In this document: piece by piece, positions 55,991 to 64,000 of the stretch | How positions within the stretch are numbered: position 1 is the first letter of the stretch | Layout of the letters: each line of letters starts with the position of its first letter | Assembly: GCA_009193035.1 (NCBI GenBank) | Contig: SWDT01000065.1 | Coordinates: forward strand, 124,001-188,000 | Origin: Halicephalobus mephisto | Taxonomy: Eukaryota; Nematoda; Chromadorea; Rhabditida; Panagrolaimidae | DNA length: 64,000 nucleotides | Reading direction: 5' to 3' | Program-made: the position numbers and the translations under genes | Notes under the pieces: model-generated | The model's database searches: none | Seen by the model: only the letters and a program-made list of their open reading frames with translations | Told to the model about the DNA's origin: nothing

Positions 55991-56489
55991 TCAAGAACAT
56001 TTGTGTTAAAAATTACGAATTTTTTTTAATTTAAGTTTTTTTTATTTTAAATGTCACAAAACGGAAAATTAAAGAAAAAGTAAAAAATAAGAATTTTCGT
56101 ATTGAAAAAAAACGGAATTTTTAAAAATAATTTAAAATTAATTTTTTTACAGTAAATTTTAAAAAAGTAAAAAAAAATTTGAAAATTCTGTAATTTTTAA
56201 TTTTTTTAAATTTATAATTTTAGATAAATTATTAAAAATAATTTAAAATTAATTTTTTTATAGTAAATATTGGAGAAAAATAAACTTTAAAAAAATAAAA
56301 AAAAATTAGAAAATTTATAATTTTTGGTAAATTTTTAAAAATAATTTAAAATTTAATTTTTTTCTTCTACACACAGTAAACAACTCTAGGATATGACTAT
56401 CAATTACATCAACAAAGATTTCATCAACGATCGATTTACGACCTATGTCCCGTCGAAGCTGAATTTTATAAACTTTCCCACAACCAGAT
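55991..56489. other. AT-rich sequence
   Basis: A/T runs with AAATAATTTAAAATTAATTT words. Confidence 0.6.
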
Positions 56490-56755
56490 CAAAGATTTTT
56501 TTTATTTCCATATCCACTTTATTTTTAAAAAAATCAAAAATTTTCTATTATTTCCATATCCACTTTATTTTTAAAAAATTAAAAATTTCGTTATTATTTC
56601 CATGTCCATTTTATTTAAAAAAAGATTTTTTTTTGTTATTTTCATGTCCACTTTATTTTTAAAAAAATCAAAAATTTTCTATTATTTCTATGTCCACTTT
56701 ATTTTAAAAAAAAGATTTTTTTTTGTTATTTTCATGTCCAATTTATTTTTTAAAA
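56490..56755. repeat. About 45-bp TTATTTCCATATCCACTTTA repeat
   Basis: Six units with TTTTTAAAAAAATCAAAAAT spacers. Open frames here come from the repeat. Confidence 0.85.
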
Positions 56756-57041
56756 AGTCAAAGATTCTCAAGGCTAAATTTGTTTTCAATGAACAAAAAA
56801 ACATTTTGCAAAAAAAATGTCACTTTTCTTGTTCGTTTTTTGTGGTCAAAAAAATCTCCTGTTTTTCCAAAATTAAATGTTCAAATTTATTTGATAAAAT
56901 TATTTTGAAAAAAATGAAAAGCAAAAATAAATCGAAATTTAAAGTTTGAAGGTGAATTACTCGTTTTTTGATTTTTCGTTTTTTGGCTACTGTAAGGTTA
57001 CTAATTATTGTACATGTGACTTATTCTGAGATCAGGGAGGG
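56756..57041. other. 3' flank of gene 2 (minus strand)
   Basis: AT-rich downstream region of the gene 2 stop codon. A poly(A) signal could not be assigned with confidence. Confidence 0.4.
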
Positions 57042-57687
57042 TTACGGGACGGACTCCCCTTCGCGAATCCTGAGTTTAGAGTCCCTGGTGTCTGTCCCGG
57101 GGGCTTTCCTCTTGCGGGCCAGGGAACTGCCGTCCTGGTCGTCTTCTGGGGGTACTCCGGGGTCCTGGGATGGATCTTCTTCTTTTAGAACTTCCTTAGA
57201 AATCTGAAGACCGACTACAGAAGGTTTTCTTTTTCTGGTTATAGAACTGCCGTCTAGATCGTCCTTTTGGGGTACTCCGGGGTCCTGGGATGGATCTTCT
57301 TCTTTTAGAACTTCCTTAGAAATTTGAAGACCGACTACAGAAGGTTTTCTTTTTCTGGTTATAGAACTGCCGTCTAGATCGTCCTTTTGGGGTACTCCGG
57401 AGTCCTGGGGTGGATCTTCTTCTTTAGGGATCTCCTTGGAAGTCTGCAGATCGACTACAAAGGCTGTCTGCTTCCGAGCCACGGAACTCTCATCTTGTTC
57501 CTCATCTGTGTGTGCTTCAGAGTCGCGGACCGGATCTCGTTGTTGGGGGACTTGCACAGGGACAGGGGGGTTGATTCTCTGTGGTGGGGCCTGTTCGATG
57601 ACAACCACCATTCTGGAGCTGTTCGGTCTTCGAGAATTTGAAGATGTGATTGGGATATACAGTAAATCCGAACATTCTTTTTCTAAT
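57042..57687 (-). CDS. Gene 2, exon 2: acidic exon with four 40-residue repeats and RKRK motifs
   Basis: A 214-residue minus-strand frame plus stop begins one base after an acceptor (AATTTTTAG ending at 57688; phase 2). Joined to the exon at 58950-58761 it would give a protein of about 274 aa. In that numbering E-C-S-D-L-L is at 64-69, just after the junction. An S/R/N-rich segment and a proline/glutamine segment follow, then four units of 40 residues (125-164, 165-204, 205-244, and a shorter 245-274). Each unit starts D-[EG]-S-S-x-[AT]-R-K and continues through K-E-E-D-P-[PS]-Q-D. Units 2 and 3 are nearly identical in DNA (120 bp, exactly in frame). Units 2 to 4 carry R-K-R-K, a likely nuclear localisation signal. 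The product is predicted to be a disordered nuclear protein. The E-C-x-x-L-L and D-G-[ST]-S-x-[AT]-R-K-R-K motifs and the intron phase match gene 1. A downstream ATG (57611) could give a 189-aa product if the first exon is not used. Confidence 0.82.
57118..57540. repeat. 120-bp in-frame coding tandem repeat
   Basis: ATAGAACTGCCGTCTAGATC and its variants recur every 120 bp. The two central units differ from each other at only a few positions while the outer ones have drifted. It lies within gene 2 exon 2. Confidence 0.95.
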
Positions 57688-58760
57688 CTAAAAATTAGTA
57701 TTTTGTTATTATTCAATTTTATTTTTTTTCAAAACACATTCCTGAATGATGCCAGTTTTATTTTTTCTTTCATAAAAAATAAGAGGTTTCGTTTTTGATT
57801 TTTCGTTCTGTTTACACGAGGATCGCGAATGCCAGACATGAATAATCACGACAAATGCCAAAACAATACGAAACATGCTTGTTTTTGGTTTAAAGGCCGT
57901 TAAGAAAAGATGTAATTTTCGTTTCCGAACTTCTGAGGGATGTGAAATCAACTCCCACCACGAAAATCAACAAAAAAGACAAATATATTTGTTATAACAT
58001 GTAATTAAAAATTGAAATAAAAATCACTTTTATAATTAAGATAGTCGCTGAGGATTAAGACGAGTTCGCTTATTCTTAGGTGAAGGTACGATGCAGTGCA
58101 AAAACAATTTAAAAAACGAAATTAACTTCCGACATGAAAACTTTGATGATAATAATAAATTCGCTCATTTTTAAGTGGAAATATAAAATTCAGCGCTAAA
58201 ATCGATCTAATAGGTAAGCGAAGTCGCTAAAAATTGAAGTAAATTCGCTTATTTTTAAGCGAAAATATAAAATTCAGCTTTAAAATCGATTTAATAGGTA
58301 AGTGAAGTCGCTAAAAATCGAAATAAACTCGCTCATTCTTAAGCGAAAATATAAAATTGAACGCTAAAATCGATCTAATAAATAAGCGAAGTTGCTAAAA
58401 ATCAAAGTAAATTCGCTCATTTTTAAGCGAAAATAAAAATTGAGCGCTAAAATCGATTTAATAATCAAGCAAAGTCGCTAAAAATCTAAATAAACTCGCT
58501 TATTTTTAGCGCAATCGGAATTTCCCTGTCAGAAAAAAATAATCACGTGTTTGAAGTTAAACTATTCCATAAATTTAAAAAAAATGATGTATGATCCTTC
58601 CTTGTGATATTTGAAATTTCCGTTGTGCTGTCATTCGAAGCACGTTTAATCGAAGGTAAATCCTCCAGTAGAGGAACCTTGTTGATCAAGTACCAAAGAT
58701 CAACTTGGATCATGTTCGGATTTACGAAGACGGTTTTGTTTTTATCCAAAAAAGTCCCAC
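57688..58760 (-). other. Proposed gene 2 intron
   Basis: Begins GTGGGA after CAG and ends AATTTTTAG. It contains a minus-strand frame just after the donor (58749-58543, 68 codons) that reads well and could be an alternative or internal exon in another frame. It also contains a minus-strand ATG at 57879-57877 starting a signal-peptide-like run (M-F-R-I-V-L-A-F-V-V-I-I), probably by chance. The 57990-58520 array also lies inside. Confidence 0.45.
57990..58520. repeat. 93-bp array with TTCGCT...AAGCGAA palindromes
   Basis: About five units carry AATTCGCTCATTTTTAAGCG, ATATAAAATT, CGCTAAAATCGAT and AAGCGAAGTCGCTAAAAATC. The same words occur, more diverged, at 50.5-51.1 kb. Confidence 0.9.
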
Positions 58761-58950
58761 CTGATGTTGTTTTTTTGGACGTAACTCATTAATTTCAGGA
58801 CATGGAGGGATCGCCTGAGGGGATCTGGTCCTCCTTTCTGGGCCACTTTGAGCTTCTTCAAACTGACGGCGAGGAATCTCCGGTGAAGTTCGGCTTCGAT
58901 CACATTGGAGTGAAATATACAGTTATTTTCTGACTTCATTTCCTGATCAT
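58761..58950 (-). CDS. Gene 2, exon 1: SERTA-like N-terminal exon
   Basis: A minus-strand exon after the acceptor GAATTTTTAG (ending at 58951). The coding frame from ATG 58939 gives 59 codons plus two bases up to CAG|GTGGGA, the only phase-2 donor in the exon. Residues 21-55 read R-F-L-A-V-S26-L-K-K29-L30, then P-D-P-L41-R42-R43-S-L45-H-V47-L48, then V-Q. This matches the SERTA pattern and aligns with gene 1 exon 1 with a single gap. If the exon is the 5' end, its first bases ATGATCAGGAA hold an out-of-frame start giving a four-codon upstream ORF whose TGA overlaps the main ATG. If an exon lies upstream, the frame reads in as D-Q-E-M. Without splicing at the donor the frame stops after seven more residues. 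The donor is not a strong one. The SERTA assignment is by pattern only. Confidence 0.65.
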
Positions 58951-59165
58951 CTAAAAATTCGAAAAATTTAATTTTTATTCAAAAATACAAAAATACAAAA
59001 ATTTGAAAAATTTAACTTTTATTAAAAAATTCGAAAAATTTAACTTTTATTCAAAAATTCGAAAAATTTAATTTTTATTCAAAAATTTGAAAAATTTAAC
59101 TTTTATTAAAAAATTCGGAAATTCGAAAAATTTAACTTTTATTCAAAAATACAAAAATTCGAAAA
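58951..59165. repeat. 28-bp TTCGAAAAATTTAACTTTTA minisatellite
   Basis: About seven copies of TTCGAAAAATTTAA(C/T)TTTTA followed by TTCAAAAA. Confidence 0.9.
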
Positions 59166-60003
59166 TTAAAAACAGAAACCAAGTAGACGACCCGCCCCGT
59201 TTTTTCCGGAGCGATTCAAGACGATTTTTGTTTGTTTTTTCGCTTTTGATCTTAGTCGCGTGAATTCGGCCAGTTCGTCACGTCCGTTTGTCGCGAAAAA
59301 ACAGAAAAAATGGCAAAGAAAAGTGATTCGATAGAGTAGGAACCGGAAAAACGATTCGACTTGAGATGGATTGTCTGACACTGGAACTTGAAAAATTTGC
59401 AAATCTGTTTATCGAAATTCTGAAGTGAATTTGAGAATAATTAAATTTAGTTTTTTGGAGTATTCCAGAATTCAAGGAAAAATTCTCAAATTTTGAAGAA
59501 ACATTGTGGGAATTTTCGGAATAATTTAAAATTTAAATTTAAAATTAAAATTAATTTTTAAAATCAAAAATTCTGAATTTTTAGAAAAATTTAAAAATTT
59601 ATTTTTTATTTTTAGTAAAATTATAATTTTATAAAAGCTTCTGAATTTTTCTATAATCTTAAAAAAATTTTAGATTGTTCAAAATTCCAGAAATAAAAAA
59701 ATTTTAAATTTTTTAAAATTAAAAATTCTAAAATTTTTTTAAAATCTTTAAAAAACATTTTTTTTTAAATTTTTGCAAAATTTGGAAAAATTTTAAGTAT
59801 CCACTTGACATGGATTCGTTTTTTTATTTTTTTGCAAATTATTCCTTGAATTTTTAAAATAAATTAAAAATTTTCTGATTTAAATTTTTAATTTTTTCGA
59901 TCAATTTTTATTTTAAAATTATTAAAAATGAAAAAAATCGGATTGTCATGAGTGATTTTGGAATTTATGAATTTGTCAAAAAAAAAAAAATTGATTGAGA
60001 TCG
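59166..60003. other. GC-richer patch, then AT-rich sequence
   Basis: 59166-59410 is a GC-richer patch upstream of gene 2 with overlapping minus-strand frames of 65-78 codons. It could be a promoter or upstream exon region but has no clear splice sites. 59410-60003 is AT-rich. Confidence 0.4.
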
Positions 60004-60321
60004 ATGGTGTACCCGAGGGTTGTCATGGCCATCTTTGTTCGGAAACCTGATTTTTCTCTGCAGGACCAGGACTACGTTGGAAAAAAGAAAAAAAGAAAGA
60101 AAAAAGAAAAAAATAAATTTGACAATCAGCAGGTGACTATGCAAAAAAGACAAAATCGGTTCCTTTTACGAAAAGTGATAAATGGGTATTTCAAGGGATC
60201 TGGTGACGATGATAATGTGATCTGTGATTTCTATATTGCAAAAAGTTTAAAATTAATTAACATTTTAAAAAAATTGAGTTTTGTGATTTTTAAAAAATTA
60301 AAATTGTCTAAAAATTCTTGA
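60004..60321 (+). CDS. Candidate gene or exon, 105 aa, lysine-rich
   Basis: ATG at 60004, TGA at 60319-60321. The N-terminal part is hydrophobic and proline-containing. A K/R/E cluster (K-K-K-K-R-K-K-K-E-K) follows at about residues 26-37, then Q-Q-V-T and a G-S-G-D-D-D-N patch, and a K/L/I-rich end. A very strong acceptor (TTTTTCTCTGCAG ending near 60063) lies within, so the true exon may start there, in the same frame. No domain recognised. A weaker minus-strand frame is the opposite reading of the lysine run. Confidence 0.4.
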   Translation: MVYPRVVMAIFVRKPDFSLQDQDYVGKKKKRKKKEKNKFDNQQVTMQKRQNRFLLRKVINGYFKGSGDDDNVICDFYIAKSLKLINILKKLSFVIFKKLKLSKNS

Positions 60322-60954
60322 TTTCTTAATTAATTAGGTTTTTCAGTTAATTGGATTCATCGTCTGATCCAATTTTTTAAACATCACAATTCTTGATTTC
60401 GTGTTAAGAACCCAAAACAGAAATAATGTTTAAAATAACATTAATTTTTTTCAAAAAAATTTCCAAACTTTAAAAATTAAAAAACTCAAGTTTTAAAATT
60501 TTTTATTTAAAAAAATTTTCGAATTTTAAAAATGTTTTAAAAATTTTTGAAAAAAATTAAAATTTTAATTTTAAAAAAATTTTTTAAATTTTTCGATTAC
60601 GAAATTCTTCATTATTTTAAAAAACTCATTTTTTGCAACTTTTTTGGATTTCATAAATCTCCTGGTCATTAGTCTTTAATTTTTTATCCAGTTTAGAAAT
60701 TTTTTTATTTTTAAAAATTTGAAATTAATTTTATTTTCTCATAAAACATTTTAAAAATGTAGATTTTTAAAATTTCACACGCTTCAATTTGTCTTTGAAA
60801 CCGAAGCCAGGAAACGGAAAAGTTTCCTTCAACATCCGCCGGATTTTCTGTCGAAACAGCAACGGATAGGATAAACAATCAACGTGTCAACCAGATCAAT
60901 CCGATCGATGATCTCCATATGAGGAAGTAATTACGGATTCAGGACAAAAATATT
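60322..60954. other. AT-rich sequence with a unique patch
   Basis: 60780-60950 is GC-richer without a supported exon; the rest is A/T runs. Confidence 0.45.
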
Positions 60955-61480
60955 AAAAAACGAAATTATGCATGAAAATTTCGAAAATAAAAAAAAATAA
61001 AATTTGATAAAAAATAAAAATAAATTTCGAAAATAAAAAAAATAAATTTCGAAAATAAAAAAAATTAAATTTAATAAAAAAAATAAATTTCGAAAATAAA
61101 ATTTGATAAAAAATAAAAATAAATTTCGAAAATAAAAAAAATAAAATTTGATAAAAAAAATAAATTTCGAAAATAAAAAAAATAAAATTTGATAAAAAAA
61201 ATAAATTTTAAAAATAAAAAAAATAAAATTTTATAAAAAAAAATTAATTTCGAAAATAAAATTTGATAAGAAATAAAAATTAATTTCGAAAATAAAAAAT
61301 AAAAATCAAATTTGATAAAAATCTAAATAAAAATTAATTTCAAAAATAAAAAATTAAATTTGATAAAAAAAATTAATTTCAAAAATAAAAAATAAAATTT
61401 AATAAAAAAAATTAATTTCAAAAATAAAAAATTAAATTTGATAAAAAATAAAAATCAAAAATTACATCATAAAATAAAAA
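60955..61480. repeat. 35-bp AAAAATAAATTTCGAAAATA minisatellite
   Basis: About fourteen units alternate ATAAATTTCGAAAATAAAAA and AAATAAAATTTGATAAAAAA. Confidence 0.9.
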
Positions 61481-61529
61481 AAATAAAACTTGTTTGACAA
61501 TTATGTTGACACAAATTTTTAGAACTTTA

Positions 61530-62215
61530 TATATATACAAAAAGATGCATTAAAACGGCTCTAATTTATTAGGTACATTATATTTAATATATCCATATGT
61601 TGAATATAATGTACCAGTACCAACTTCATATATCGGTATATTGAATATAATATATCCGATAGATTAAAGCTGTTTTAATGATCGATTATTATGTACCACA
61701 TACAAAAAAGTGCATTAAAACATGGCTAATCTATCAGATATATGAGAGCTATTTTAACGATCAGTACACTATATGCACACACAGAAACGTGCATTAAAAC
61801 GGGTCTAATCTATCAGCCACATTATATGCAATATATCCATATATTGAATATAATGTATCCGATATATGAGAGCTGTTTTAATGATCAGTACACTATATAT
61901 CACACAAAAAGGATGAATTAAAACGGGTCTAATCTATCAACCACATTATATTTAATATATCCATATATTGAATATAATGTATCTGATATATGAGAACTAT
62001 TTTAATGATCAGTACACTATATATCACACACAGAAACGTGCATTAAAACGGGTCTAATCTACCAGACACATTATATGCAATATACCGGTACATTAAGTCG
62101 ATATCGGTGCATAGTATATAATGTACCAGTACATTGAATATAATATATTTAATACACTAGAATCATTTTAATGTATCAATTATATACTGTGTATCCATTT
62201 TTGTGTATGAACTAT
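61530..62215. repeat. Palindromic AT satellite element, relative of 3365-3935
   Basis: TGCATTAAAACGGGTCTAAT-like words lie at about 61547, 61712, 61791, 61915 and 62040, and the inverse, AGCTGTTTTAATGATC, lies between them. The block starts ACAAAAAGATGCATTAAAAC and ends GTGTATCCATTTTTGTGTAT; the right end reversed resembles the left. It shares boundary words with the 3.4-kb block, so they are probably two copies of one palindromic element. Confidence 0.8.
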
Positions 62216-62439
62216 TAAATGTCAGATATTCATTCCGAAATTATGCTGTTAAGAAACTAGGAATTATTATTGTCACGGAATTGTCTCGACACCAATTTTT
62301 GGAATTTTTCAGTTTTGAAAAATTTTTAAATTTTCGAGTTTTTTATAAACTTTTAAATTTTATTTTTAATTTAAAAGTTTCCAGATTTTTGAAATTCGTG
62401 AAGACAGTATGACTAGGATTATCTTAAGTTTTTAAATTT

Positions 62440-62665
62440 TCGAAATTCGTCCTGAGACAATTTCTTTAAAAAAATAACTTTTTTAAATATTTTTGAGATA
62501 ATTTCGTAAAAAAAATTACTTTTTTAAAATATTTTTGAGACAATTTCTTTAAAAAAATTACTTTTTTTTAGTATTTTTGAGACAATTTCTTTTAAAAAAT
62601 AACTTTTTTAGATATTTTTGAGACAATTTCTTTTAAAAAATAACTTTTTTAAATACTTTTGAATT
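62440..62665. repeat. 43-bp TTTTTGAGACAATTTCTTTA repeat
   Basis: Five units with AAAAAATAACTTTTTTAAAT spacers. Confidence 0.9.
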
Positions 62666-63036
62666 ATTTTAACTCTAAAAACTTTTAAATTTGATTTATT
62701 TATTTATTTATTTTTGAATTGCATAAATTGGAAGCCCTTCAATCGAGCTTTCGTTAAACGAAATCAGTTATCTTTCTTGAATTTTTTCAAACAAGCTGCA
62801 ACTGATCCGATTCTCGTTTGGATCCGAAACTCGTCCCGTTTCAAATGTGTTAATCCTTGTTTTATTCAAGTTTTCATTGTGGTCATTGTTGATTTTCCTT
62901 CAGGGCTTGCTGGTTTAGAAATCGCCCAAGGCAATCATGACATAATTCCCTGCGGGTAACTGACCATGACAACGCAACAGGAAACGAAAAATCAGCGGTC
63001 ATTTTTGCCAAACCTGTATTTTGGGCGAAAATTGGA
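62666..63036. other. GC-richer island
   Basis: Open frames occur on both strands (plus 62714-62959, 81 codons; minus 63158-62883, 91 codons). The plus strand has an acceptor-like TTTTCCTTCAG near 62903. The strand of any gene here cannot be decided. Confidence 0.35.
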
Positions 63037-63144
63037 TTAGATTCCAATAAAAAAGCCCATTGTTTCAAAAAATCCCAGTATTCGGTCGACAACACAGGTA
63101 CGGGGCTTATCGGCTTCAGGATCTTCTTCAATGACCTCGATCTT
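63037..63144 (-). CDS. Candidate terminal exon
   Basis: Behind a good acceptor (ATATTTTCAG ending at 63145) the minus strand reads 35 codons, opening K-I-E-V-I-E-E-D-P-E-A-D, to TAA 63039-63037. This is faintly like the K-E-V-L-K-E-E-D-P-S-Q-D of the gene 2 repeat. A different frame over the same bases is open for 91 codons from an ATG at 63158, so the reading is uncertain. No upstream exon is visible before the collagen gene. Confidence 0.25.
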   Translation of the reverse strand, partial: KIEVIEEDPEADKPRTCVVDRILGFFETMGFFIGI

Positions 63145-63624
63145 CTGAAAATATCCATTTATTGAAGATTCTTATTTTTGTTTTTAACTTAACTAAAATT
63201 CCATGTAAATTTTTAACACACTCCAGAATCCAGTAAAAAATCCAAAAGTTAAAAAAAATTTAAATTTAAAAAATTTAAAATTCGAAGATTTTTAAAAATT
63301 TAAAACTCAAAAATTTCTAAGAATTTATAATTTAAAAATTCGAAGATTTTTGGAAATTTTAAATTCGAAGATTTTTGAAAATTTTAGATTTTAAAATTTT
63401 AAATTCGAAAATTTGAAGATTTTTGAAAATTAAAAATTTTAAAAATTTTAAAAATTTTAGATTTTAAAATTCAAAGATTTTTGAAAATTTTAAATTTGAA
63501 AATTTTTTAAATTTTAGATTTTAAAATTTGAAGATTTGAGAAAATCGTGTCGAAATAGTTTTTTGATTAATTTTGTTATTTTTATATTATTTGATTATTT
63601 TTATATTATTTTATTTAAGGAGAA
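63145..63624. other. Upstream region of the collagen gene
   Basis: AGATTTTTGAAAATTTTAAA repeats to about 63540, then a T-rich stretch with TATATTATTT words directly before the start codon. ATTTAAG at 63613-63619 is a weak candidate trans-splice acceptor five bases before the ATG. No other promoter element can be supported. Confidence 0.4.
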
Positions 63625-63813
63625 ATGAAATCCATGGAGGGAGATCCGTACAAGCAGAAGCTGGCCCAGGCCGAGTCCTTGAAGAGGATGGCCTTCTTCG
63701 GCGTCGCCATGAGCACTTTCGCCGCTTTCTTCTGCGTGCTGGCCATCCCGATCGTCTACAACTACCTTCAGCATGTTCAAGCTCTTCTGCAGAATGAAGT
63801 AGAATACTGTAAA
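63625..63813 (+). CDS. Cuticle collagen, exon 1 (N-terminal domain)
   Basis: ATG at 63625 starts 63 codons, open to a donor GTGAGT at 63814 (phase 0). A second in-frame ATG at 63634 is possible. The peptide has a short polar start, a basic run (S-L-K-R-M), one hydrophobic segment at about residues 22-46, and then the coiled lead-in ending E-V-E-Y-C-K. This is the nematode cuticle collagen N-terminal domain, which anchors or targets the precursor in the secretory membrane before trimming. Codon use is strongly G/C-ending, unlike the surroundings, as expected for a highly expressed gene. Cuticle collagens are made by the hypodermis in moult-linked bursts and are cross-linked into the cuticle. 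Confidence 0.97.
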
Positions 63814-63893
63814 GTGAGTTTAGTTTTTTATTTTCGGAAAAATTTTTAATTAAATTTATTTTTAAACTTCAAAATTGAAAAAATTCGTTTTAG
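63814..63893 (+). other. Collagen intron, 80 bp
   Basis: GTGAGTTTAG start and TTCGTTTTAG end, AT-rich, with no open frame across it. Its position after the C-K codons is one used in many worm collagen genes. Confidence 0.95.
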
Positions 63894-64000
63894 TCCCGGT
63901 CAGGATCGATGTGGCAGCAGGTTTCCAGAGCTCATGAGGCCAAAGGACTCCACTTCCGGTCCTCCAGAACCCCCCGTCAGGCGGGGTACCAGTCCGTGCC
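63894..64000 (+). CDS. Cuticle collagen, exon 2 (partial, cut by the window end)
   Basis: Follows the TTTTAG acceptor and continues in frame to the last base. The residues continue the family pattern after C-K: R-S-x-S-M-W, then a linker, then R85-S-S-R88 and R88-T-P-R91, either of which fits the R-x-x-R site cut by a furin-like protease (BLI-4 type in Caenorhabditis elegans) to release the mature chain. The Gly-X-Y triple-helical region is expected beyond the window. Which collagen this is cannot be told from this part. Confidence 0.96.

Noticed and set aside
57387..57798. Plus-strand frames over gene 2
   Set aside because: Shadows of the 120-bp coding repeat on the other strand.
57709..57951. 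Signal-peptide-like ATG frame (M-F-R-I-V-L-A-F) on the minus strand
   Set aside because: Short, lies within the proposed gene 2 intron, has no clear donor, and AT-rich DNA readily encodes hydrophobic runs.
1..64000. tRNA, rRNA, spliced-leader RNA, U6 or CRISPR arrays
   Set aside because: Looked for T-arm words, the canonical spliced-leader start, U6 core words and regular spacer arrays; none was convincing. The arrays here have no unique spacers of constant length.

Overview
This window looks like chromadorean nematode genomic DNA. The strongest evidence is the right edge, which holds the first two exons of a nematode cuticle collagen: an N-terminal membrane segment, the conserved CK-R-S-x-x-W context and R-x-x-R processing sites. 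An 80-bp intron with worm-like splice sites separates the two exons. Several other exons sit behind T-rich CAG/TAG acceptors, as in worms that cis- and trans-splice. No ribosomal RNA, recognisable tRNA, CRISPR array or telomere repeat was seen. The species cannot be named from the sequence.

Most of the window is not genic. By eye it is strongly AT-rich and is built mainly of tandem repeats with periods from about 20 to 230 bp, dispersed repeat families, inverted duplications and low-complexity A/T runs. Examples are a 140-bp array at 0.2-1.9 kb, palindromic AT satellites at 3.4 and 61.5 kb, and a 143-bp array at 4.9-5.5 kb that has copied the end of a possible exon. An 811-bp inverted duplication lies at 6.5 and 14.7 kb, and a solo LTR sits inside an older minisatellite at 7.8 kb. 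A 'TGAGTGGAAA' family recurs at 10.4, 34.5 and 35.3 kb, an 18/22/51-kb family is partly inverted, and an inverted pair lies at 27 and 39 kb. Small hairpin or TIR elements lie at 11.4, 25.8, 26.0 and 35.1 kb.

Genes supported with fair confidence are few. (1) Minus strand: a predicted two-exon gene with exon 1 at 29428-29179 and exon 2 at 24344-23714, about 280 aa. (2) Minus strand: a predicted two-exon gene with exons at 58950-58761 and 57687-57042, about 274 aa. (3) Plus strand: the cuticle collagen from 63625 to the window end. A 68-aa ORF at 34062 has a good upstream acceptor and is a weaker candidate. Other open frames in GC-richer islands are listed with low confidence, because chance open frames of that size are expected here.

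The most interesting result is that genes 1 and 2 appear to be diverged paralogs. Each has a short first exon whose residues resemble the SERTA motif (S-x-x-K-L, then L-R-R, then L-x-[IV]-L). In each, an intron in the same phase (2) follows. The second exon of each opens with E-C-x-x-L-L, is acidic, and ends with D-G-[ST]-S-x-[AT]-R-K-R-K. In gene 2 this last motif lies in a 40-residue unit repeated four times. In vertebrates SERTA proteins are small transcriptional co-regulators linked to E2F/DP and cyclin activity. A role of that kind here is inference only.
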